A stretch of 64,000 bases of DNA from the NCBI GenBank assembly GCA_001839685.1, contig MLAK01000719.1, positions 4,242 to 68,241 on the forward strand. The letters are read 5' to 3'. Source of the DNA: Tritrichomonas foetus. Its lineage: Eukaryota; Parabasalia; Tritrichomonadida; Tritrichomonadidae. A program made the position numbers and the translations under genes. Positions 7,361 to 16,797 of this stretch are shown piece by piece; position 1 is the first letter of the stretch, and each line of letters opens with the position of its first letter. The notes under the pieces were generated by a model. That model was given only the letters and a program-made list of their open reading frames with translations, did no database searches and had not been told where the DNA came from.

Positions 7361-9385
7361 TTACTCGTCTTTCATAAAAATACTTCTATGCAATTGCATT
7401 AATTTATCTTCTTTCTGTTCAATAAGTGCAAGAAGAGACTTGTGTTGCTCACCAACTTTCTGTCTTCTGATCTGTCTCAATTCTTCAAGCGCCGTATGGC
7501 ATTGTTTCATCATCTGTGCCGCACGTTTTTCAAGTTCAACAACATTTGCATGTTGTGACTCAAGTTTTTCAACTCCTTCAAGTGAGTCGCTAAGTTTGAA
7601 CGATCCTGTTGTTGCTGTCAGTCTTCTTCTTTGGACTTCATCAAGAGCTGAACGAACAGAAGCACATCTTCTGTCTAAATCACGCTCTTCTTTATCCAAA
7701 GAAGCTTCTTCATCTTCTAAATCAGCGAGTTGCTTTTCAAGTTCAGCTCTTCGCTGTTCAAGACGTTGCTCTTCAAGTTGACTCTGTTTTGCAGCTTCTT
7801 TATCAGCAATTAACATCTGTTTAATACGAGTTGATTCAGTTTCTGCTTTTGAAAGATCTCCTCTCATTTGTTGAAGGGTACTTTCCATTTGTGATGATTC
7901 TGTCTGTAATTGTTGAAGTTTTGCTTCAAGAGCTTTCTTTTCTTTACGAGCAGCATGAAGTTGAGCTTTTAATTCAGCTTCTCTTTTTTCACCTTCTTCT
8001 CGAATTTGTGCAATCATTTTTTGTTTTGCCTCTTCAACTTGCATGGCACGTTGTTGTTCTTCCCTTTGAATTCTTTGTCGAGCTAGTTCGTTTCTATGTT
8101 CGAGTTCAGCTAATTCTTGTCGTGCTTTTTCAATTTTTTGTTGTAAAGGTTCAATTGAAGGCTTTGCTGGTTTATTTTCAAGCATTTTTCGTTTGGTTTC
8201 AAGTTCAACTGTTCGTTCTTGGTTTCTTCTGCGTTTTTCACGAAGTTCTTCTTTGCGGCGACGAACTTGATCATTTAATTCAGCTATTCTTTGTGCGGCC
8301 TTCAAAGATTCTTGACGACATTTATCAAGCTCATCACGAGCTGTTTGTAGTTCAGCACGTTCACGTTCAAGGGTCTCTTCTAATTCATCAATTTTCATTA
8401 AATCATCACCTATTCTTAATTCAGTACTTTTCATTCTCTCTGTTTCTCTTTCGAATTCACCTTTGGCACGTTCCAAATCAGCTTTAGCGGCTTGTAGTTG
8501 TTGATCATAGTGTTCATTCTTTGCTTCAAGAGATGCCAGTTCTTCTCTTGCTGCTGCGAGGGCTGCTTCCTTTCGCTGTAACTTTTCAGTGAGTGCAGAT
8601 TCATCACGTTTCAATGACTCAACAGTTGCTTGAAGTTCAGCGGCTGCTTCTTTTGCTGCTTCTGTGGCAGCAACTTGTTCTGTTAGCTGTTTGGAAAGCT
8701 CTGCACGTTCGGCTTCGTGAGCAGCCTGAATATCTTTCAATTCTTGTTCAAGCTTTTGAACTGTCTGACGAGCAGTGTCGAGTTGAGCTTCTTCTTCAGC
8801 AACTTCTTTGCGTTTTTCTTCTTCTGTTCTTTGCAGTTCTTGTAATGTTGTTAATTTGGTTTGATATTCAGCTTTCAATGATTTCAATTGTGCTTGAAGT
8901 TCAGCAGCCGTTTTCTGTTGTTGTTCCGTTCGTGATTGTACTTCAAGTGCTTCTTGTTCCTTTAATTCAACTTCCTTTCTTTTACGAGCGAGTCTCCTTT
9001 CGATTTTTGATGCACGATCTTTCAGATCAGCCATTTCTTTTTCTTGCATTTGTAAAATAACACTTTGCTCATCAACTTCCTGCTGCTTAGCAGCAACTTT
9101 TGCACGCAAATCATCAAGCCTTTTTGTCTTTTTTTCGATTTCTTTTTGTGCGGCTTTTTTATCTTGCTCAAACTTGGCTTGTGTTTGCATCAATTCTTCA
9201 GCATATTCTTGTAATTGCTTTTCGCGGGCTGAAAGTTCGGCGAGATGGGATTTATGTTTTTCGAATTCGCGATGGAGTTTGTTTTCTTGTTGTGTGAGCT
9301 CTTCGGATTTGGCTGTAATTTCATCACCGACGGTATGGAGGGTCGAAACAAATTCGTCAACAAGAGAATCGGAGTCTGATGACAT
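7361..9385 (-). CDS. 674-aa coiled-coil protein, unknown family
   Basis: Almost the whole protein, from about residue 30 to 600, is continuous heptad-like sequence rich in Glu, Lys, Gln, Ala, Leu and Arg, typical of a long parallel coiled coil. The short N-terminus (MSSDSDSLVDEFVST) and the C-terminal 60 residues are not coiled. There is no membrane segment and no recognisable globular domain. Such proteins in trichomonads are often cytoskeletal (costa, pelta-axostyle, basal body), but nothing here proves that. The start is a true ATG. Codon use is richer in Gln/Ala codons than neighbouring genes because of the heptads; opposite-strand frames in this region are by-products of it. Confidence 0.85.
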   Translation of the reverse strand: MSSDSDSLVDEFVSTLHTVGDEITAKSEELTQQENKLHREFEKHKSHLAELSAREKQLQEYAEELMQTQAKFEQDKKAAQKEIEKKTKRLDDLRAKVAAKQQEVDEQSVILQMQEKEMADLKDRASKIERRLARKRKEVELKEQEALEVQSRTEQQQKTAAELQAQLKSLKAEYQTKLTTLQELQRTEEEKRKEVAEEEAQLDTARQTVQKLEQELKDIQAAHEAERAELSKQLTEQVAATEAAKEAAAELQATVESLKRDESALTEKLQRKEAALAAAREELASLEAKNEHYDQQLQAAKADLERAKGEFERETERMKSTELRIGDDLMKIDELEETLERERAELQTARDELDKCRQESLKAAQRIAELNDQVRRRKEELREKRRRNQERTVELETKRKMLENKPAKPSIEPLQQKIEKARQELAELEHRNELARQRIQREEQQRAMQVEEAKQKMIAQIREEGEKREAELKAQLHAARKEKKALEAKLQQLQTESSQMESTLQQMRGDLSKAETESTRIKQMLIADKEAAKQSQLEEQRLEQRRAELEKQLADLEDEEASLDKEERDLDRRCASVRSALDEVQRRRLTATTGSFKLSDSLEGVEKLESQHANVVELEKRAAQMMKQCHTALEELRQIRRQKVGEQHKSLLALIEQKEDKLMQLHRSIFMKDE

Positions 9386-10107
9386 ACTTTTGGGTAAACG
9401 GACTTTTTTGGAATCCCAGAAAAAATTGTAAACTGAAATCTTAGAAATGTTATATGAAAAACATAATCATTTTGCAGATGATGAATCAGAAGGTTTCCTC
9501 CAAATAAAATCAATTTTTTTTCTTTCGTAAATCTCATTTATGCTATATCAGCATTTGGTGTGATGGTTCATAGATGAACAACATTGTAAGTGATATGAAT
9601 TATCTCATGAAAACCATGATGTGTGAAATTCCAATTTTTCATTCATTATCTGGCCGAGTTATGGTAAAAGGCCAGTTAATTACAGAAAATTCCATCATCA
9701 TTTTTTCACAATCAAAAATTGATTAATCTATGTTTTATAAAGTCTAAATTCTACATAAGACAATTATATTCACATATATGTAAAAGATCATATCTAAAGG
9801 TATATGATTGAATCACTTCACAAATCCAAATGAAATAAGTTTGCCAAAATAGCAATTTTTATAATATTCATGACGTGCCTCCATTTAGAGATTATGATGA
9901 TTCTTCATTTCTCAGAAAGTCAAGAGGTAATAAGTGAAAAAGAAGGAAATAACCATTGAAAATGAGATTTTATTTTATTTTATTTTATTTATTCATTAAA
10001 TTACTTTTTAAGTACTTTTTTTCCTGACAAAATTTGGATTTCAATAAAAATTATGAAAATAAGCCCGTTTAAACTTAACGGTTTTTTCATATTTCACTTC
10101 ATTTTCG
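9386..10107. other. divergent intergenic region
   Basis: Between divergent genes (coiled coil - and C2 protein +). It holds a (TTTTA)n run at about 9967-9993, a CCCGTTTAAA at 10064-10073 and a TAACGGTT at 10076-10083, both near the + strand start. No RNA gene or credible ORF was seen. Confidence 0.6.
10076..10107 (+). promoter_or_regulatory. promoter of the C2 gene: TAACGGTT plus TCACTTCATTTTCG
   Basis: TAACGGTT (Myb-type half-site, 10076-10083) is followed by TTCACTTCATTTTCG, which ends directly at the ATG. TCACT and TCATT both fit the TCA-Py-(T/A) initiator. A near copy (TTCACTTCATTTTTTTCG) precedes the small ORF at 55147 on the - strand. Confidence 0.5.
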
Positions 10108-12531
10108 ATGGCACAGCGATCTCCTCAAAAAGAAACACTATGTAAAAACTTGACGACGATCTTACAACGAAAAGGGATATTCGGACAATGCACTTCTCGC
10201 TACCTCAGGGAAATAGCAACGAATATAGATAATAATCCAAGTGAAGCTGATGAAGAATCGCAGTCACTTGTTGTCGAATTGATTCTTCAGTTTTTGGACA
10301 AACACCATCTCCTCGATTCACTTTCAGTCGAAGATATTCAAAAAGATCCAGATTTAATCCAAAAAGTCCTCGATGAGTGGGTGGTCAATAAATGCAATGA
10401 TTTAACGGACTCATTCAATGGATCTTTGGATAATGAGGATCCCTTGAGAAAGTTGCTTAAATTGATGGAAAATAACATTCGCAAGGGAAAAGATCCACTT
10501 GCAAACTTAGAAACACTTAGGAAGAATTTCACAGTACCAACAAGGAAAATTACACATCCCGAACTACTTGACGCATCTTCGAGCGATGATTTATCTTCGA
10601 TGGAATTCGGACTTCCTCCAAAGCAAAGACAAGACGATAAATATTCAACCAAGTCATCACCGGCCAAAGGAATGCTATCATCTGCATCAAAATCATCAAA
10701 AACATCAAAAGTGTCTGCTAAATCATCACCACCAACACGCAGGAAGGTTTCACCATCAAATTCACCTTCATCTAACGTCCGAAATTCACCTAAGAATTCA
10801 CCTAAGAATTCGCGCACAAGTTCGCCTAATCATACTCCAATAGCAACAGTCCAACATCCTGTAAGGAAGATAAGTCCATCAAGACTCCCAATTGAAACAA
10901 ACTTAAATTCAAACGATTTATCTACCTCTTCATCAGTTTCAAATGAAAAGTTCAGAGTTTTAAAGCCAAAGAAAATCAACAAACCAGGATCAAGGAAAAC
11001 TTCACCAGGAAGGGCTTCATCACCAAATAGATATACATTCGGTATGAAGCCATCAGAAAACAGCCCAACTTCAAAGCAAGAAATAATGGGAACTCCACAA
11101 AATCCAAACAAAGTAGTGAGAATTGGATCACCAGCTAAAACTGAAATAAATAATGGGGTCATTGAAATCACACCAGAACCAATCAAAGTCCACAGAAAAT
11201 CTCCTGGTGATAAAAAGAGTAAAAACATTAACATTGAACTTTCTATCCGTCTTGCAAGAAATCCACCTCCAGGCTCACCAGGTGGAGTGGCAACACCTTC
11301 TGTTATGGTATCTCCAACCAAGACAATAAAGAGAAAGAATGGAGTGTTTGATTCTGATTCAACTGAAGTTATCACTGAAGAAATTGTTGCATATATACCA
11401 CGCCCAAATAAAAACAGTCCAGAAGGTACTTATTCTGACTTACCAAATGTTATTCCTGCATCAACATCATCTGTAGCACCGTCAATATCAAGTAAAGCCA
11501 GTAAATCTAGTAAACAAAGCCGAAAAAGTTCTAAAAGCAAACAAAGTGTGAAAGCAAATGATAATTTATTCTTATCTGCAAGTTCAACAAATTCTGCTGA
11601 TTCTGAAGAACAAAGATCAAAAGTTATGAGTATCATTAAAGAAATCAGACAAGCATCACCAAGATTACCAAAAATGAAAGCTGGATTCTCAAATGCCCTT
11701 TCATCATCAACAGTTTCATCAGCTGTTGATTCTTCTGCATTTCAAGAGAGAAATGTTCCCAAAGTTGATGAAAATGATAATTTCACAACTGATGAATTCA
11801 ATCATGTGAGTGATTATGAATACAAACAGCCATCTCCGAAATTCACTGAAAAGAAAGAACCAACACAGGATAAGGTATCAACCCTTTCTTCATCAGAAGA
11901 TCCTTTCCCACGTACTAAGTCATCTAAGAAAAAAGGACATGCTGCCTCACCAACACGTGTCGGAAGACAAATGAAATCTCCTTCAAAGATCAAGAAAATT
12001 TATTCTGATCAAACCGCTCAAACAGCAAACAATATTGCAACACAAACTACTGATGAGCCACCAACAATTTTGTATTTAACAACAGTTGAAGGTGAATTTG
12101 ATGTAGATGATTCTTACTTAGTTACATCAAAAATTGCAGGAAATGATGAAATAAAATTCACGAAACTTGTGAAAGGAAAAACTCCAAGATGGAACAAACG
12201 CCAAACATTCAGAGTTATGCATCTCTTCACAGATGTTTTAGAGCTTGTTGTTACCAAAGGAAATAATAAAGAATATGCTAAACTTTCAATTCCATTAAAG
12301 AAAGTTTCACTTGATGAATATATCGACGCATGGTTCGACTTGTCACCTGATAAAGCAGGAAGAATTCATCTCGAAATGAGTGCAGCTGCTGATTATGGAA
12401 CTGAAGTTGAAAGCGAATCCGATAAACAATCAAGAAAAAGTAAAAAATCAGCTAAAAGCGTAAATTCTAAAAAGTCAAAAGATACAAGCGAAAGTTATGA
12501 CTATGTCAGCGAAGAAGAAGACTCAAATTAA
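10108..12531 (+). CDS. Ser/Pro-rich protein with C-terminal C2-like domain
   Basis: The 807-aa product has three parts. An N-terminal helical region (about 1-140, MAQRSPQKETLCKNLTTI onward) is of unknown family. A long disordered segment (about 165-640) is packed with Ser, Lys and Pro and carries many S-P dipeptides (for example NSPKNSPKNSRTSSPNHTP), a typical target for proline-directed kinases. A C2-like beta sandwich lies at about 650-755 (LYLTTVEGEFDVDDSYLV, then TPRWNKRQTFRV). One acidic loop (DVDD) is kept, but the second Asp cluster of calcium-binding C2 domains is not obvious (VTKGNNKEY), so Ca-independent lipid or protein binding is as likely. The C-terminus is again Ser/Lys-rich and acidic. 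Trichomonads have many C2 proteins of this layout; the function is unknown. Confidence 0.75.
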   Translation: MAQRSPQKETLCKNLTTILQRKGIFGQCTSRYLREIATNIDNNPSEADEESQSLVVELILQFLDKHHLLDSLSVEDIQKDPDLIQKVLDEWVVNKCNDLTDSFNGSLDNEDPLRKLLKLMENNIRKGKDPLANLETLRKNFTVPTRKITHPELLDASSSDDLSSMEFGLPPKQRQDDKYSTKSSPAKGMLSSASKSSKTSKVSAKSSPPTRRKVSPSNSPSSNVRNSPKNSPKNSRTSSPNHTPIATVQHPVRKISPSRLPIETNLNSNDLSTSSSVSNEKFRVLKPKKINKPGSRKTSPGRASSPNRYTFGMKPSENSPTSKQEIMGTPQNPNKVVRIGSPAKTEINNGVIEITPEPIKVHRKSPGDKKSKNINIELSIRLARNPPPGSPGGVATPSVMVSPTKTIKRKNGVFDSDSTEVITEEIVAYIPRPNKNSPEGTYSDLPNVIPASTSSVAPSISSKASKSSKQSRKSSKSKQSVKANDNLFLSASSTNSADSEEQRSKVMSIIKEIRQASPRLPKMKAGFSNALSSSTVSSAVDSSAFQERNVPKVDENDNFTTDEFNHVSDYEYKQPSPKFTEKKEPTQDKVSTLSSSEDPFPRTKSSKKKGHAASPTRVGRQMKSPSKIKKIYSDQTAQTANNIATQTTDEPPTILYLTTVEGEFDVDDSYLVTSKIAGNDEIKFTKLVKGKTPRWNKRQTFRVMHLFTDVLELVVTKGNNKEYAKLSIPLKKVSLDEYIDAWFDLSPDKAGRIHLEMSAAADYGTEVESESDKQSRKSKKSAKSVNSKKSKDTSESYDYVSEEEDSN

Positions 12532-13051
12532 TGACTGGCTATGTGTGATTAAACATTTCCATTTTGAGATAAAAATGTTTCATCATGTTTGATTATTTTA
12601 ATCATATACTATATTTCTCAAATGTTTTTGGAATTCCCCGAAACATTACACAACAGATTTTGTCGAAAAATCGTTGTTCAATTAAATGTCCGGCCATTTG
12701 AAATTACAAAAAGTTTTTTATACTCTATCAATTTTGAAAGCCCATCGAACGATGGGTTGACGCTGGATGTATTTCTGATTATCACTTCATTTTTCTTAAC
12801 TCTCAGAAAAAATAATTAATTATACAAAAAGTTTCTTATCCAGAAGATTTCTCAGAAAATCATTAATATATTTGATACAAATTGGCTCGATATCATATCA
12901 AAAAGTGATCAGGAACTTAAAGAAAAAGACTTTATACTTCATTGAATAATTTCAATATCTCATTCAAATCTAATAATTATAAACTGCATTTTGAAAGATT
13001 TGAAAAGCGGTTCAATATTTTGTACCATCAAAGTCCATTTTCATCAAAATA
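12532..13051. other. intergenic; nothing recognised
   Basis: A/T-rich spacer between two + strand genes. A 76-codon frame (12589-12819) was inspected and not supported. TCATCAAAATA just before 13052 may serve as the initiator of the flavoprotein gene. Confidence 0.5.
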
Positions 13052-16000
13052 ATGAAACCTCTCGTTGCATATGGATCAACAATGCATGGCTCTGAGAAAA
13101 TAGCCAAATATATCGCAGAGAAATTCGGTGTCAAGGCTTACGAACTCAACAGCGTCACTCTCCAGACTTTAGCCGAAGCAAAATTAGCAATTTTCGTTAT
13201 CGCCACTTTCGGAAACGGACAAGCCCCTCAAAATGCTCAATCATTCTTGGATCAATTGAATGGATCAAGCATTGATCTCAGCAACCTCCAATTTGCCGAA
13301 CTTGCTCTTGGATCGAATCACTATCAATTTTTCTGCCGCGCCGGCGAAGAATTGAACCGGATGCTTAAAGAAAAAGGAGCCAAGGAAATTATCCCATACG
13401 TTCGAAGCGACAAATGCGATCCAGACTACGGAGAATCAACAATCACAAATTTCAAGAAAGATGCTCTCAATTTGGCCAATCCAAAAAAAGCTAATTCACA
13501 GAAAGAAAATTCACAGAAAGCCAATTCAAACTCAAATTGTAAACCGCTCGTTGCATACGCATCAACAATGGGTGGGGCAGCCAGAATTGCAAAAAGAATC
13601 GCCAAAAAAATTGGCGGAGCTGAAGCACAAGAATTAAACCATTTGTCAGTCGATCAATTGAAACATGCTGGATATGCAATTTTTATCGTTTCTACTTTCG
13701 GAAATGGTGAATATCCAGATAATGGCAATGAGTTTGCCGAAAAGCTTCGAAGTGCCGAAGTTGATTTAAGCAAACTCGAATTCGCTCTTCTTGGTCTTGG
13801 TTCGAAGAAGTATCCAAACTTCTGCAAAGCGGCAGATGATTTCAATCAAATTCTCAAACATCATAAAGCTATTCCTATTTTCGATTTCCCTAAATCTGAC
13901 AAAGTTTCAGCTGATCAAGGAGCTTCAGTCATTGAAAAATTCGAAAATGATGCAATTCAACATAAACCAAAATTCAGTTGTACTTCATCAACAGCATCTT
14001 CATCTGATGAAATTATTCCACTTGTTGCGTATGGTTCAACAATGGGAGGTTCCAAAAAAATAGCAAAAAGAATCGCTGAACGATTTGGAACTGAAGCACA
14101 TGAATTAAACAGTCTCACTCTTCAAAATTTGCATGATGCAAAATACGCCATTTTTGCAGTTTCAACTTTCGGAAATGGTAATTATCCAGAAAACTGTGGA
14201 ACTTTTATTGAACATCTTAGAGGTGCTTCGATTGATCTTCATAACTTGAAATACGCTTTGATTGGTCTTGGTTCAACCAAATATGAGCAATTTTGCAAAG
14301 CCGCTAATGAATTCAATGCCATTCTTTCTTATCAACATGCAACACCAATCATTCCATATGTTCAATCGGATAAACTTTCAAGTGATCAAGGCGCTTCAGT
14401 GATCGAGAAATTCGTTGACGATGTTTATAAGTTTAGACCAACAAGTTCAAAGGTTATTCAAATCGATCCATCAGAAGCACCGATCATAGCATATGGTTCT
14501 ACTATGCACGGATCTGAAAAAATTGCTAAAGGTATTGCAGAGAAATTCGGTTTAGAAGCAGTTGAATTAAACGATATTAGTATGGACAGACTTGCTGGTA
14601 CTAAAACTGCAATTTTAGTCGTTGGGACTATCGGAAACGGGCATTATCCAAAGAATTGTCAATCATTCGCTGATTCTCTTTCCGCTTCAAGAATTGACCT
14701 AAGTAATCTCACATTTGCCCTTCTTGGACTTGGTTCGACTTACTATGAGCAATTCTGTAAAGCTGCATTCAATATCAATCGTCTTCTCACCGAAAAAGGT
14801 GCTAAGCCAGTTTTCCCGTTCCTGAAAAGCGATAAAGCTTCCACCGACCAAGGAAAAGGTGCCATTGCTGACTTTGAAAGCCGAGTTATGGCACTTAAAC
14901 CTGACCCATCATCTTCACAAAATCCCATTAAACCACTTGTTGCATATGGAAGTTCCAGACACAACGCCGAAAGAGTTGCCAAAGAAATTGCGGAGAAATT
15001 CGGCATTGAAGCAGTCGAACTTAATTCAATTAAACCAAAAGATCTAGAACAAGTTAACCATGCTGTTTTCGTAATTTCAACAACTGGAAATGGCCAATAT
15101 CCAATGAATTGTAGATCATTTTGTAAGAACTTGAATACTTCAAGCGTTGATTTACGTGGCCTCCAATATGCTGAACTTGCTCTTGGTAGTACATATTATG
15201 AATATTATTGCAAAGCAGGTGATGAACTTAATAAAATGCTCTCCGCAAAAGGTGCAAAAACCTTCATACCTTATGTAAAAAGTAATAAAGCTGATCAAGA
15301 CCAAGGAACAGGAGCCATTGAAGAATTCAAGAAGAGTCTCATTGCAGCAGTAGGACAACTTGCACCAAAACCATACACGAAACTTGAATTGAAAACTATT
15401 CAAGAAACTATTAATGATTCTTCTTTAGTTTCCCAAGGATTCACTATTGTTGATATTACATCAAAGACTTTATTATCTTCACCAAAATATATTCCAGCAC
15501 TTCACAAATACACAATTAAGCTTCCTTCTTCCATCAAGTATGGTGCAGGTGACCATGCAATGATTATGCCTGAAAATGACCCAAGTGTAGTTTCTAGTGT
15601 TCTTTCAGCGTTAAATCTTAAACCAGAAACAACATTCGAAATCGTTTCAGGAGGTAGTACCTATTCCCTTCCAAAGAAACTTACAGTTAAGCAACTTTTC
15701 ACCAAATACATCGATTTGAATGCTAAACCACCACGAAAGCTTTTAGATTCATTTAATGCATCAACTGTTGTACAACCAGTCACCGTTGCTGATCTTATTT
15801 TGAGTCAATCTTCACAAGCACCTAAACTTGAAGATATTATTGCATTTTCACCATTTATTGAACCAAGAACTTATTCAATATCATCAGCAAGACAAAATGA
15901 ACTTGATTTAATCATTGGTGATGTTTACTTCAATAATGGTGGAACACAGGGACTTTGTACACGTTATATGGCTGATCCACAGACAAAGAAAGTTCAAATC

Positions 16001-16489
16001 CAAGTAATGAAAGGATTATTCACTTATCCAGAAGATCCAAAAACATCAATTGTTATCTTCGCACTTGGAACAGGTATTTCTCCGGTCTTTTCACTTGTTG
16101 AACATCGTGCTAAGAACTTGGATTTGAAGACAGCCGGAAAATGTTTCGTTTTCTTTGGAACTCGATATAATGATTCTTCTTTGAAGGCTATTGAAGAACT
16201 TCGCAAATATGAAAAAACTGGTGCAATCACAAAACTTCACATAGCCGTTTCCAGAGAACAAAATAAACAGCATATCCAAGATTTATTGAAGGACCAAGCT
16301 GTGGCAGACGATGTTTGGGAAGTTTGGAAGGATCAAAATACACAAGCATTTTATTGCGGTCCACCAAATTCTGCAATTGATGACATTCGAGAACAATTAA
16401 CTAAATATGCACTTAATAGGGCAAATATGACAAGAACAGAAGCTGTTTGGCACTGCTCACACCATAAGTGGTGCATCGAACAATTTTAA
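13052..16489 (+). CDS. penta-flavodoxin / FAD-NAD(P)H reductase fusion flavoprotein
   Basis: The 1145-aa product has five tandem flavodoxin-like domains. They start at about residues 1, 163, 321, 477 and 626, each about 145 aa, joined by short Ser/Asn/Lys linkers. Each has a phosphate loop (YGSTMHGSEKIAK or variant), a second FMN loop (STFGNGEYPDN type) and a third (LGLGSTKYEQFCKA type), so all five could bind FMN. The style is close to MioC/CPR-type flavodoxins. From about 780 there is a ferredoxin-reductase-like module with the FAD motif RTYS at 939-942, GLCTRYM, the nucleotide-binding GTGISP at 1006-1011, FFGTR, YCGPP and a terminal aromatic (WCIEQF). Cytochrome P450 reductase and sulfite-reductase flavoproteins normally have one flavodoxin domain. 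No targeting presequence is seen (beta strand 1 begins at residue 3), so a cytosolic location is inferred. Likely role: electron transfer from NAD(P)H to FMN carriers; the acceptor is unknown. Confidence 0.92.
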   Translation: MKPLVAYGSTMHGSEKIAKYIAEKFGVKAYELNSVTLQTLAEAKLAIFVIATFGNGQAPQNAQSFLDQLNGSSIDLSNLQFAELALGSNHYQFFCRAGEELNRMLKEKGAKEIIPYVRSDKCDPDYGESTITNFKKDALNLANPKKANSQKENSQKANSNSNCKPLVAYASTMGGAARIAKRIAKKIGGAEAQELNHLSVDQLKHAGYAIFIVSTFGNGEYPDNGNEFAEKLRSAEVDLSKLEFALLGLGSKKYPNFCKAADDFNQILKHHKAIPIFDFPKSDKVSADQGASVIEKFENDAIQHKPKFSCTSSTASSSDEIIPLVAYGSTMGGSKKIAKRIAERFGTEAHELNSLTLQNLHDAKYAIFAVSTFGNGNYPENCGTFIEHLRGASIDLHNLKYALIGLGSTKYEQFCKAANEFNAILSYQHATPIIPYVQSDKLSSDQGASVIEKFVDDVYKFRPTSSKVIQIDPSEAPIIAYGSTMHGSEKIAKGIAEKFGLEAVELNDISMDRLAGTKTAILVVGTIGNGHYPKNCQSFADSLSASRIDLSNLTFALLGLGSTYYEQFCKAAFNINRLLTEKGAKPVFPFLKSDKASTDQGKGAIADFESRVMALKPDPSSSQNPIKPLVAYGSSRHNAERVAKEIAEKFGIEAVELNSIKPKDLEQVNHAVFVISTTGNGQYPMNCRSFCKNLNTSSVDLRGLQYAELALGSTYYEYYCKAGDELNKMLSAKGAKTFIPYVKSNKADQDQGTGAIEEFKKSLIAAVGQLAPKPYTKLELKTIQETINDSSLVSQGFTIVDITSKTLLSSPKYIPALHKYTIKLPSSIKYGAGDHAMIMPENDPSVVSSVLSALNLKPETTFEIVSGGSTYSLPKKLTVKQLFTKYIDLNAKPPRKLLDSFNASTVVQPVTVADLILSQSSQAPKLEDIIAFSPFIEPRTYSISSARQNELDLIIGDVYFNNGGTQGLCTRYMADPQTKKVQIQVMKGLFTYPEDPKTSIVIFALGTGISPVFSLVEHRAKNLDLKTAGKCFVFFGTRYNDSSLKAIEELRKYEKTGAITKLHIAVSREQNKQHIQDLLKDQAVADDVWEVWKDQNTQAFYCGPPNSAIDDIREQLTKYALNRANMTRTEAVWHCSHHKWCIEQF

Positions 16490-16797
16490 ACTATGACTTT
16501 CTACGATAAATATAATATTATTAATATGATTTGCTTATTGTATATTTTAATTCTATTTGCATAAAAAATTGTTTTTGTTTATAAAAAATCAATTCCTATG
16601 AAATTTGATCTAATTGAAGATATGTTTAATTTGACATAATCAATTTAACAATAATATGAAATTTAACAATAATCGAAAATAACTATCAAATGCTTATAAG
16701 ATGATTATAATCATGATTAATAAAACAAGTTTTCTATTTATAAATTCGAAAGGTTTTAGAATTTCACCTTAAAATTTGCCATAACGGAAAAATCCAA
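16490..16797. other. short intergenic with promoter-like motifs
   Basis: A/T-rich. Contains TCACCTT at 16764-16770 and TAACGGA at 16782-16788, immediately upstream of the next ATG. Nothing else was recognised. Confidence 0.45.

Noticed and set aside
7831..9060. Leu/Phe-rich ORFs opposite the coiled-coil gene
   Set aside because: Antisense shadows of Glu/Lys/Gln heptads; they look hydrophobic only because of codon complementarity.
12589..12819. 76-codon + strand ORF
   Set aside because: No promoter-like element, hydrophobic A/T-driven composition, no family resemblance.
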